From a bacterium (lineage in GTDB: Bacteria > Patescibacteriota > Minisyncoccia > Minisyncoccales > JAGGSE01): 15,278 nt of DNA. Below, in pieces: positions 6,908 through 13,741 of the stretch; positions within the stretch are counted from its first letter, which is position 1, and each line of letters begins with the position of its first letter. The DNA is taken from assembly GCA_021159225.1 (NCBI GenBank), contig JAGGSE010000214.1, positions 1 to 15,278 on the forward strand, written 5' to 3'. The notes below the pieces were generated by a model. It was given only the letters and a program-made list of their open reading frames with translations, was not told the DNA's origin and ran no database searches. The translations under genes were made by a program, and so were the position numbers.

Positions 6908-7893
6908 AATTCCAAGATTAACCTAACGACCCTATTAGGGTTATATTCAATCGGACCTTTATCAAATAACAGATTTTTTCCAATAAATTTATCTTTCTCT
7001 AAATTTTTATCAATTTTAGGCGGGTCTAAAACAAACTCATTCCTCTTTTTCTTTCTGTATCTTTCAATTCTTTCCTTTGGTAAATTATTATTATAAACCA
7101 CAAAATCCAAATTTTTACCAATATATTTTTCCATTTCATCAGAAAAGTTCCTTACTGAAAAATTCTGGGTTTCTCCTAATTTTGTCATTGCTGGACAAAT
7201 AAAAACCTTTTTTGCTTTTGACCTTCCAACTGCTTCCTTTATCCCTTTTGGCAAAAAACAAGGAACCAAACTTGAATAAAAATCCCCCGGACCAATAATA
7301 ATGATATCTGCCCTTTCAATCTCTCTTAAGGTTTTTCCGAAGGCGACCGCATCTGGTTTCAAAAAAACCTTTTTTATCTTTAGAGTTCGATTGTGATTTT
7401 GCCCCAGGTCAATCTCAGATTCTCCTTCAATAACCTTATCATTTTCCAGTTGGGCAAACAAAATGGCCTTGTCTGTGGTAGCAGGAAGACAGCGGCCTTT
7501 CACATTCAAAAATCGGTGAGAAACCTCTAAGGCTTTTTCAAAGCCGAGGTTAACCTCTAACCCCGCTAAAAAAACATTGGCAAAATTATGGCCAAAATGG
7601 CCCGGGGAAATTTCAATATCTTTAGCAAATCTAAAGTTCCAGAGTTTTTCTTTCCATTTTTCTCCTTTCGGCAGGTCTGCCAAAGCCAAAAGATGACGCC
7701 TAATATCCCCAGCCGGCAGAACATCAAACTCCTTTCTCAACGCCCCAGCCGAACCGCCGTCGTCAACCATTGAGGTAATAGAGGTAATTTCTAAGGGATA
7801 TTTTTTAAGTTCTTTCAAAACAACCTGAGGCAAGGCATTCCCTCCCCCAAAACAAACAACCCTAGGCCTTAATACTCTCTTCGTATCTTTCAT
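6895..7893 (-). CDS. yvcK: YvcK/CofD-like protein (gluconeogenesis/morphogenesis factor family)
   Basis: The 332-aa protein carries the family motifs in order: VVCFGGGNALPQVV (12-25; usually GGGTG), SMVDDGGSAGALR (41-53), LPAGDIRRHLLALAD (59-73), GHNFANVFLAGL (101-112) and IIGPGDFYSSLVPCFLP (199-215). YvcK proteins bind UDP-sugars and affect peptidoglycan precursor supply and growth on gluconeogenic carbon sources. CofD itself is a 2-phospho-lactate transferase in F420 synthesis, but no other F420 gene is visible here, so a YvcK role is the better guess. It overlaps the preceding coiled-coil gene by 32 bp and the following nucleotidyltransferase gene by 13 bp, so these three are surely one transcription unit, consistent with a cell-envelope sugar theme. 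Confidence 0.85.
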   Translation of the reverse strand: MKDTKRVLRPRVVCFGGGNALPQVVLKELKKYPLEITSITSMVDDGGSAGALRKEFDVLPAGDIRRHLLALADLPKGEKWKEKLWNFRFAKDIEISPGHFGHNFANVFLAGLEVNLGFEKALEVSHRFLNVKGRCLPATTDKAILFAQLENDKVIEGESEIDLGQNHNRTLKIKKVFLKPDAVAFGKTLREIERADIIIIGPGDFYSSLVPCFLPKGIKEAVGRSKAKKVFICPAMTKLGETQNFSVRNFSDEMEKYIGKNLDFVVYNNNLPKERIERYRKKKRNEFVLDPPKIDKNLEKDKFIGKNLLFDKGPIEYNPNRVVRLILELCRQ

Positions 7894-8743
7894 ATGCCCA
7901 TCTCAAACGCTCCTTGTCTGTGCGGTAAACCTGCTTGACCATATCTTGGGCTTCAATTGAAGAATCGCCAAGATGGCACAAAATTGCTTCAACCGGCCAA
8001 GCATCCTTAAATTTTCTCCATAGTTCCTGCTTTGTCTGGTTGGTGGCCGGCACCCCTGTCTCGCTTAACAACAAATCCCCCGGAAGAAAAAATCTATAGC
8101 CCAGTATCTGGCTAAGAACCCGTCTTCGCTTAAAAAATCTCTCTGATTTGTGCCATTTCAAAAATCTAAATGTCCTTTCCATTAGTGGGGAAACCTTGCG
8201 AGAAGCCAACTGCTTCCTTATCTCATCTGCCCAGGCAGAATCATTGTAAATCAAACCTATGCTTAACAGACCCCAATTTTCCTTAAACCCCGCTGCTCTT
8301 TTCAAAAAATCCCTTGCCCTCTCTGACTTTATGCCAGCAGCAGTGGCAATTATCTTCCTGTTTCCTTCTGCTTCCTCCTCTCTTAACCGCCATGCTTCTT
8401 CTCTGTCATCTAAAATCAGGTCATCAAATCTTATCAACTCATCGCTGGAAAGCCCCACAAATTCCCTTATCCTGTCAAAAATTAGATTTTTTTTCTTTTC
8501 TCTTTCTTTTCTAACTTGGGCAACCTTCTGCCGCGCCTTCTCTAATTCTTCTTGTAGTTCCTTTTTGGTCTCTAATTCCTCTTTTTTCCACCTCTCTTCA
8601 ATTTCTTTTAACCTCTCCCAATCTTTCTCCGCTTCTTTTCCCTCTGGCGCTTCAGGCGCTTTCGGCATTTTTTCTCTCTCTTCAGCGCCTTTTGAAATTT
8701 TCTGCTCCGGCCCTTCAATTTTTGACTCTTCCGGTTTTATCAT
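7862..8743 (-). CDS. Coiled-coil protein of unknown function
   Basis: I do not recognise a family. From the ATG at 8741-8743 (MIKPEESK) the protein has 293 residues. Residues 1-38 are a Pro/Glu/Lys-rich disordered-looking segment, 39-90 a highly charged coiled-coil stretch (ERLKEIEERWKKEELETKKE and on), and 90-293 a mixed alpha-helical domain with several Trp and conserved-looking patches such as FKENWGLLSIGLIYND and GYRFFLPGDLLLSETG. No signal peptide or membrane segment is visible. The frame stays open upstream to an ATG at 8798-8800, giving 19 more residues (MPQQRNYQ...) that come entirely from the inverted-repeat element. I prefer 8743 because the extra peptide recurs elsewhere as element sequence, but neither start has a Shine-Dalgarno sequence. 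The gene overlaps the YvcK-like gene by 32 bp, which suggests linked function. Confidence 0.75.
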   Translation of the reverse strand: MIKPEESKIEGPEQKISKGAEEREKMPKAPEAPEGKEAEKDWERLKEIEERWKKEELETKKELQEELEKARQKVAQVRKEREKKKNLIFDRIREFVGLSSDELIRFDDLILDDREEAWRLREEEAEGNRKIIATAAGIKSERARDFLKRAAGFKENWGLLSIGLIYNDSAWADEIRKQLASRKVSPLMERTFRFLKWHKSERFFKRRRVLSQILGYRFFLPGDLLLSETGVPATNQTKQELWRKFKDAWPVEAILCHLGDSSIEAQDMVKQVYRTDKERLRWAYERYEESIKA

Positions 8744-8754
8744 ATGTACTATAT

Positions 8755-8867
8755 CTAACCACTTCAGCAACGACTTTTGATAATTTCTCTGCTGAGGCAT
8801 CTTGTTGAGGCGAGCATCATACTCCCCGAAGCAAGAGCCTTGCCAAGTCTGTTACCAAAGCGGTTAG
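8755..8867. mobile_element. MITE-like inverted-repeat element, copy 2 (core-deleted)
   Basis: This is a second, shorter member of the element at 5469-5692. Its left arm (8755-8817, starting CTAACCACTTCAGCAACGA) keeps the TTTCTCTGCTGAGGCAT block (8783-8799). Its right arm (about 8821-8867) ends CCAAAGCGGTTAG followed by GCAATTACAAT, as in copy 1. The roughly 110-bp structured core of copy 1 is absent, so the two arms are nearly adjacent and can form one long imperfect hairpin. It lies directly upstream of the coiled-coil gene, with its outer edge 12 bases before the ATG at 8743, a placement like that of copy 1 before the PP2C gene. Confidence 0.7.
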
Positions 8868-8894
8868 CAATTACAATTAAAATATTAAGAGCGA

Positions 8895-9073
8895 GGAAGG
8901 CAATTTTTAGGAACTTCCGGAGCCGAGTCCCGAAGGAGAAACCTTCGGTTTCCCTACGGGACAGGCGGGCAAGAGGCGCTGTGCCCCGTAGCATCCTAGT
9001 AGGATTGCTACGGGGAGGACATAAGCGAGCGAGCGCGCTGGGCGAGCGAGCGGTTCCTAAAAATTAGCCTTCC
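8895..9073. mobile_element. Second, unrelated GC-rich palindromic element
   Basis: The ends are near-perfect inverted repeats: GGAAGGC-AATTTTTAGGAAC (8895-8914) and GTTCCTAAAAATT-AGCCTTCC (9053-9073), differing by a single inserted base. The interior is far more GC-rich than its surroundings. It contains the hairpins CCGAAGG/CCTTCGG (8930-8936 and 8942-8948) and CCCCGTAGCA...TGCTACGGGG (8984-9015), and the direct repeat GCGAGCGAGCG (9025-9035 and 9042-9052). No protein-coding frame looks real. It sits between copy 2 and a third terminal fragment of the first element family, so it may have inserted into an older element. A structured RNA is an alternative explanation. Confidence 0.6.
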
Positions 9074-9107
9074 GAGCAATTGAATATTGTAAACAACGCC
9101 TATCTGC

Positions 9108-9128
9108 ACCAAAGTGGTTAGCAACTAC
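9108..9128. repeat. Third terminal fragment of the inverted-repeat element family
   Basis: ACCAAAGTGGTTAGCAACTA matches the right ends of copy 1 (CCAAAGTGGTTAGCAATTA) and copy 2 (CCAAAGCGGTTAGCAATTA). It follows GCCTATC (9098-9104), the heptamer that also flanks both ends of copy 1. It ends a few bases before the stop codon of the oxidoreductase beta-subunit gene. It may be the end of a copy disrupted by the palindromic element at 8895-9073. Confidence 0.55.
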
Positions 9129-9131
9129 ATA

Positions 9132-9917
9132 TCAACCAACCAGTTCATCAAAACTCGGCTTTTCTACCTTATAAAACAGACCTATAGGAATTTTATTTTT
9201 GCCGTTTCTATAATCCCATTCCCTGATTTTCTCTTCTGCCTTCGCTTTTGAAAAAGGACCCTTTAGTTCGTAAATCCTTTCTTGATAAAACTGACGATTG
9301 TCAAAAAAGGTGATACAGGGCTGAAGAATTTCCAAAAAAGAAAATCCCTTATGCAAAATTGCCTTTTTGATAAGGTCTTTAAGGTGTTCAACCCTTAGGG
9401 CGTATCCTCGGGCAATAAAGGTGGCGCCTGATACCATCATCAACTCCAACGGGTTAAAAGGTTCCTCCACACTTCCCCGGGGGGTAGAACTTCCCTTAAA
9501 TCCCTTGGGAGAGGTAGCAGTAAATTGAGAAACAGTCAGGGCAAAGTTTCTATTGTCGTGGACAAAGACAGCGATATCAGCATTCCGCTTCGCCGCATGA
9601 ATTAAATGAGAAATTCCCTCGTCATAAACATCGCCGTCACCGACAAAGGAAAAAACCCTCAATTTAGGATTTGCCAGTTTTATCCCCTGAGCCAAGGGCA
9701 ATGCCCGGCCATGCAATCCGTAGAAAGAATTCAAATTCAAATAATCAAACATTTTGGCATGACAACCAATACCAACAGTAAAAGCAAGGGTTTCTCTTTT
9801 GACTCCTTCTTTCTCCAATTCCAAAACCGCTCCTTTTACTGCCTCCAAAATAGCAAAATTTGTGCATCCCGGACACCATGTCTTCTCACAATATGTTTCT
9901 AACTGCTTTTTTTTCAT
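9132..9917 (-). CDS. korB: 2-oxoacid:ferredoxin oxidoreductase, beta subunit
   Basis: This is the thiamine-diphosphate and [4Fe-4S]-binding subunit of a 2-oxoacid:ferredoxin oxidoreductase, which oxidatively decarboxylates a 2-oxoacid to its acyl-CoA and reduces ferredoxin in the cytoplasm. The 261-aa protein has WCPGC (C15 and C18), GIGCHAK (C52) and LQPC (C201), together the four cluster ligands expected of the family. The ThDP/Mg motif is VGDGDVYDEGISHLIHA (92-108), followed by HDNRNFALT (120-128) in place of the common NNxxYGLT. The TATSPKG stretch (133-139) is also typical. The ATG overlaps the gamma-alpha gene stop as ATGA. The substrate (2-oxoglutarate, pyruvate or branched-chain) cannot be decided from sequence. 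Confidence 0.93.
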   Translation of the reverse strand: MKKKQLETYCEKTWCPGCTNFAILEAVKGAVLELEKEGVKRETLAFTVGIGCHAKMFDYLNLNSFYGLHGRALPLAQGIKLANPKLRVFSFVGDGDVYDEGISHLIHAAKRNADIAVFVHDNRNFALTVSQFTATSPKGFKGSSTPRGSVEEPFNPLELMMVSGATFIARGYALRVEHLKDLIKKAILHKGFSFLEILQPCITFFDNRQFYQERIYELKGPFSKAKAEEKIREWDYRNGKNKIPIGLFYKVEKPSFDELVG

Positions 9918-11563
9918 ACTGTTAATTTTTCTATAATTTCTTGAGCGAAAAACGGCCTGCCATCATATTTTAGAATGCTCCCGGCGGTTTTTATTCCATT
10001 TTGGGCAAGTAGTTTTGCCAATTGACCTGTGGCGTTCAATTCTACCGTGAAGATTTTTCTAACCCCGCTAAGAGCTTCTTTCATCTTCTTTTGAGGAAAC
10101 GGCTCCAAAATTATGGGCTGGATTACCTTTATCCCCAGACTCTCTGCTGCCTCCACTGCCGCACCCTTTGAGATACCAAAAGAAACAAGACCTATCTCTG
10201 AGTTTTTATTCCCGTAAACAGCAAGGGAGGGCAATTTCTCCACCTCTTTTTTCATTCTCTCCATCTTCCTCCGTCTCTTTTCCTGCATCGCCTTAGCCAA
10301 TCCTGCCTTTTCAATTGTAATCCCGTATTCATCGTGTTCATATGAGGTGTTTTTTACCACAACACCCTTTTGACCGGGGAAAGCCAAGGGAGATATACCG
10401 TTTTTCGCAAATTGATATCTCTTATACTCCCCTTTTTTGTTCCAAAGAAGAAACTTTTCAATTTTAATCTTTTCAAAAACCTTCTGGTCAAGGGTAAAGG
10501 TATTTTCTGAAATATCTTTGTCCAAAAGCAGGATAACCGGGGTTTGATATTTCCAAGCCAAATTTAAGCCCAAGCCGGCATAAAAGCCAGATTGCTCAGC
10601 GTCGCCCGGGGCTATAACAAATCTGGGAATATCACCATGGCCAGCAGATAAAACAAAGAGCAGGTCCCCTTGGGAATTATATGTAGGCATTCCCGTGGCC
10701 GGGGCTCCTCTCTGGCTTTCAATAATCAAAATCGGAGTTTCTGACTGACCGGCTAAACTTAATGCCTCTACCATCAGGGCAAAGCCCCCTCCTGAGGTGC
10801 CTACAGCCACTCTCTTTCCTCCAAAGGCAATTCCCAAAGCCATATTAATGACCGAAATCTCGTTTTCCGGCTGGACAACCCTTACTCCAAGGTCTTCCCT
10901 TCTGGCTAAGGTATTCATTATTGAGGTAGAGGGGGTCATTGGATAAGCAACATAAAAATCCAAGCCCGCTCTTGCCATTCCATAGGCAACTGCCTCGTTT
11001 CCAGTAAGCAGGAGAGAGGTTCTTTTTCTTTTATATCTTTTAATTTTTATTAGAGAATCGCACTGCCTGAAGGCATATCTTGCAATTTTTAGATTAAGGT
11101 CAATCTGGTGCCTTATCTCCTTTTTCAAAACCGCCTTCAGAACCTCCCAATCAACGCCAAGGATTTTGGCAAAGGAAGAAACCAGGGCTGTGTTTGCCAT
11201 TATAGGCCTGCCGCCTGCTTCTTTGACAATTCTCTCAATCTTAATCCCCAAACCTTTTTTTGAATCAATCCTGTCAGCGTTGAAAATCAGGGTGCCGGTT
11301 TTCTTTAGTTCGCTTTGGTGCAAGTCAATTGTTCTTTTATCCAAAGCCAAAAGAAAGTCAATCTCCTTTTTTCTTGCCTCTTCTCCCTTTGTTGTTGCCC
11401 GAATTTGAGAAAAATTATGGCCACCGCGAATTAGAGAGCCATATGCCTCAAAAACATAGACCTTGTATCCCAAAAAGTTAAAAACCTCGCCAATAAGCCG
11501 AGCAGCCATTCTTGAGCCCTGTCCCGCTCCTCCGCCAATCAAGATTGAAAAGTCCTTTGACAT
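9914..11563 (-). CDS. korA: 2-oxoacid:ferredoxin oxidoreductase, fused gamma-alpha subunit
   Basis: This 549-aa protein joins the gamma domain (about 1-175; ILIGGGAGQGSRMAARLIGE at 7-26 and GGHNFSQIRAT at 47-57) to the alpha domain (about 183-549; TGNEAVAYGMARAG at 187-200, YPMTPSTSI at 207-215, QPENEISVINMALG at 231-244, TSGGGFALM at 256-264, IESQRGAPATGMPT at about 281-294). The fusion is a common arrangement in KorA-type enzymes, in which the alpha part shapes the ThDP site together with the beta subunit. The YPMTPST stretch is the family's substrate-site loop. The protein has no ferredoxin-like CxxCxxC domain, so electrons must go to a ferredoxin encoded elsewhere. Its ATG follows directly after the TAA of the O-antigen-ligase-family gene (TAAATG), which suggests co-transcription. 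Confidence 0.94.
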   Translation of the reverse strand: MSKDFSILIGGGAGQGSRMAARLIGEVFNFLGYKVYVFEAYGSLIRGGHNFSQIRATTKGEEARKKEIDFLLALDKRTIDLHQSELKKTGTLIFNADRIDSKKGLGIKIERIVKEAGGRPIMANTALVSSFAKILGVDWEVLKAVLKKEIRHQIDLNLKIARYAFRQCDSLIKIKRYKRKRTSLLLTGNEAVAYGMARAGLDFYVAYPMTPSTSIMNTLARREDLGVRVVQPENEISVINMALGIAFGGKRVAVGTSGGGFALMVEALSLAGQSETPILIIESQRGAPATGMPTYNSQGDLLFVLSAGHGDIPRFVIAPGDAEQSGFYAGLGLNLAWKYQTPVILLLDKDISENTFTLDQKVFEKIKIEKFLLWNKKGEYKRYQFAKNGISPLAFPGQKGVVVKNTSYEHDEYGITIEKAGLAKAMQEKRRRKMERMKKEVEKLPSLAVYGNKNSEIGLVSFGISKGAAVEAAESLGIKVIQPIILEPFPQKKMKEALSGVRKIFTVELNATGQLAKLLAQNGIKTAGSILKYDGRPFFAQEIIEKLTV

Positions 11564-13699
11564 TTAATCAGGTTTCTTGAAAATTTTGTCTATATCCTCT
11601 TTCCAGGCAGGGTTGATTTTTAATGCCTCTTCTGCCTTTTTTTGAGCCAACTCCTTCTTCCCTATCCACTGAGCAATCTGAATAAGAATAAGGTGAGACC
11701 TTTCCATTTCTGGCTCCAGTTTTACCGCCGCTTCAGCCAGAGAAAGGGCTTGATTTGGTTTTCCTTGCCCAATTTTGGTTTGAGCCAGATACCAATATCC
11801 CTGCTGGTTGTTGGGACTGATTTCTATTGCCTTTTCTAAAATCTTTTCTGCCTCATCAAGTCTTTGTTTTCTCATTTTAGCATCTCCGGGATAGATATTC
11901 AAGATCTGAGCCAATTTCAGATAGGCGCGATAATTCATTGGGTTCTCTTTAATATCCTTTCTCAACTCCTTTTCTAAAAAATCAAAACCCTTTAAGACCC
12001 CTTGGTTAACGCCCTGTTTTCTCAAAGAGCCAAGAAAGGAATCAGTAAAGAATCCTCTAATCTGGTGCCTGCCTACCGGCGAGGAATAAATGGCTTTTTT
12101 GTAAAATGAAAGTTGTTCCTCTGAAAATGCCGGGCTTTTAAGGGCAGAGATAACAAAGGCGTCTGAACGGAGAGGTCCAATAACAAAATAGATTTGGCAG
12201 GCAAAAAAGGCAAGTCCTAAAATGAAAAACAGAGGATAAAGTAAAGACAAACGAACCGATGGAGAAAAGGATTCCTTATCAATATCTTTTTGGGCAATAA
12301 AAGAAAAAACCAAAAAGAGCATCATATAACTGTTGACCATATCAAAGACAGTCAGATTTTGAATGAAATAAGTTAAAAGAAGGACGCTAAAAACGCCCGG
12401 TATCCAAAAATTAAACCGCTTTCGGAAATAATTCCTCCAGGAATGATAAAAAATAAAAAGAAAAAGCAAAAGATAGAAAAAAAGACCAATAGCCCCGTTT
12501 GCCACTAATGTGTCAAAAATTATATTGTGGGCGCGGTCAAACCATATTTCCCCACCGCACCTTGGAGTGCCCATACAGGGATTGTAGTATTTATCAAAGG
12601 CAAACTCAAAATTTTCAGGTCCCCAACCAAGATAGGGTCTTTCCAAAAATCCCTGCCAGGCAGAGTTCCAGACCGCTAATCTTGCCCCGACGCCACTGCC
12701 GAAAAGCCGCACCGCTTCTTTGTGAACAATATTGCCCGGTTTCAAACTAAAGTAAATCAAAAGCCCGCTGGTTGTTAGGGAAGTAATCAACAGAAAAATA
12801 CCAACAAAACGAAACCGCTTTTTTCCTTCAAATATCAGCCAGAGAAAAGAAAGAAGAAGCAGACCTCCCAAAAAGGAAATCTTGGCAGCCCGGGCGCCGG
12901 CTTCAAACAAAACAAGGAAGGCGCGAAAAATCCCTTTATGCTCTGTTAGGGCAGTGGCTGCGGAAACAAGCCCCTGAGAGCCCCCCACCAAAAGGACAAA
13001 TGCCATTATAAGAAAGCAGGCTGACGAGTAGATGCGCAATTCTTTTTTTGATGTCAAAATCAGATAGAGGGAAATAAAAATATTAAAAAGAAGGTATGTA
13101 CCCAAAAAGGAGTCATTGCCAATAGTAGCGCCATTGCGCATTGACGGCTCCCGGGACAAAAGAGCAATTAAAGCAATAAAGGCTCCTACGAAGATTGAAA
13201 CGCTAAAAACCTTTTTCCAATCTTCTTTGTCAAATGTTGAAGAAAGGACAAGAAACAGGGCGAAAAGATGAAGAAACATCAAGATACCGGTCATCCTTTC
13301 AAATTTTGACCAAAAACTATAAGAGGGGTCAACGCCAAAAATTCCGGAAAGAATAAAAACAACCAAAAACAAAAGCAAGCCCAGAAAAACCAAATTAAAT
13401 TTCGGATAAAACCTCCTGTCCAAAAGAATCAGCGCCAGCCAGGAAAAAAAAGCCAGTTCTACCAAACCCATAAAGTAGATGCTCTTGGGCCCAACATAGG
13501 GAAAGAAAAAGCCGCTGGTGAAAGGCGGCCCAATAAGAGGGGTAAATAAAGCCAAAAAAACAGAACCCAGGATAAGCCCCTTCAAGACAAAAACCGGCCT
13601 TGCCTGCGGCTTTCTCATCCATCTTCCTCTTTTTTCTTCCTTCACCTCACCTTGGAGTAATTCTCTCCTCTGACGCTTTTCCCTTGACCTTCTTCCCAT
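11564..13699 (-). CDS. O-antigen ligase/polymerase family (Wzy_C) membrane protein with C-terminal TPR repeats
   Basis: The 711-aa protein starts with a basic cytoplasmic tail (1-33), followed by roughly ten to twelve membrane segments between 36 and 510. The Wzy_C-type region lies at about 335-405: GVGARLAVWNSAWQGFLERPYLGWGPENF with R340, a loop with two Cys (375 and 381), and FDRAHNIIFDTLVANGAIG with H391. This matches the ligase/polymerase core, in which a loop Arg and His are functionally important. The SFWSKFERMTGI block (128-139) is also typical. Residues 585-705 form about three TPR repeats (LKLAQIL, AEKILEKAIEISPNN, YWYLAQTKIGQGKPNQALSLAEAAVKLEP), which probably bind partner proteins. 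It likely transfers or polymerises lipid-linked surface glycans, perhaps in protein glycosylation. It is the first gene after the divergent promoter. Confidence 0.88.
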   Translation of the reverse strand: MGRRSREKRQRRELLQGEVKEEKRGRWMRKPQARPVFVLKGLILGSVFLALFTPLIGPPFTSGFFFPYVGPKSIYFMGLVELAFFSWLALILLDRRFYPKFNLVFLGLLLFLVVFILSGIFGVDPSYSFWSKFERMTGILMFLHLFALFLVLSSTFDKEDWKKVFSVSIFVGAFIALIALLSREPSMRNGATIGNDSFLGTYLLFNIFISLYLILTSKKELRIYSSACFLIMAFVLLVGGSQGLVSAATALTEHKGIFRAFLVLFEAGARAAKISFLGGLLLLSFLWLIFEGKKRFRFVGIFLLITSLTTSGLLIYFSLKPGNIVHKEAVRLFGSGVGARLAVWNSAWQGFLERPYLGWGPENFEFAFDKYYNPCMGTPRCGGEIWFDRAHNIIFDTLVANGAIGLFFYLLLFLFIFYHSWRNYFRKRFNFWIPGVFSVLLLTYFIQNLTVFDMVNSYMMLFLVFSFIAQKDIDKESFSPSVRLSLLYPLFFILGLAFFACQIYFVIGPLRSDAFVISALKSPAFSEEQLSFYKKAIYSSPVGRHQIRGFFTDSFLGSLRKQGVNQGVLKGFDFLEKELRKDIKENPMNYRAYLKLAQILNIYPGDAKMRKQRLDEAEKILEKAIEISPNNQQGYWYLAQTKIGQGKPNQALSLAEAAVKLEPEMERSHLILIQIAQWIGKKELAQKKAEEALKINPAWKEDIDKIFKKPD

Positions 13700-13705
13700 G
13701 GTAGT

Positions 13706-13734
13706 TTGTATTTTACAATATTTTTATTTAAAAT
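13706..13734 (+). promoter_or_regulatory. Predicted promoter of the sugar transferase gene (rightward)
   Basis: TTGTAT (13706-13711), a 17-base spacer and TAAAAT (13729-13734) form a sigma70-type promoter. Transcription would start at about 13741, at or next to the ATG at 13742, giving a leaderless mRNA. The halves TTGTATTTTA (13706-13715) and TAAAATACAA (13729-13738) are exact reverse complements, so this promoter and the leftward one share all of their bases. Confidence 0.6.
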
Positions 13735-13738
13735 ACAA
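13710..13738 (-). promoter_or_regulatory. Predicted promoter of the ligase/TPR gene (leftward)
   Basis: On the minus strand TTGTAT (complement of 13733-13738) is followed after exactly 17 bases by TAAAAT (complement of 13710-13715), a good -35/-10 pair. The expected start of transcription, about 13703, is only a few bases before the ATG at 13697-13699, so the mRNA would be almost leaderless. The same bases form the rightward promoter because the site is a perfect inverted repeat. Confidence 0.6.
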
Positions 13739-13741
13739 TTG

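Noticed and set aside
8259..8780. 173-aa plus-strand Ser/Phe-rich frame
   Set aside because: It is the antisense shadow of the coiled-coil gene; the Ser/Phe richness results from reading Lys/Glu codons backwards.
8764..8994. 76-aa minus-strand frame across copy 2 and the GC-rich palindrome
   Set aside because: It crosses two unrelated repeat elements, has no Shine-Dalgarno sequence, and its residues are explained by repeat sequence.
8984..9015. CCCCGTAGCA...TGCTACGGGG hairpin as an intrinsic terminator
   Set aside because: The stem is strong but no T-run follows on either strand, so it is better explained as internal structure of the palindromic element.
8777..9067. 96-aa plus-strand frame in the 8.8-9.1 kb gap
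   Set aside because: It is composed of element arms and the GC-rich palindrome, shows Arg/Ala-rich low-complexity translation, and resembles no protein family.
13706..13741. Upstream TTG start adding 12 residues to the sugar transferase
   Set aside because: It lies within the predicted promoter, and the extension MYFTIFLFKIQL is not needed for the first membrane segment; the ATG at 13742 fits the family better.
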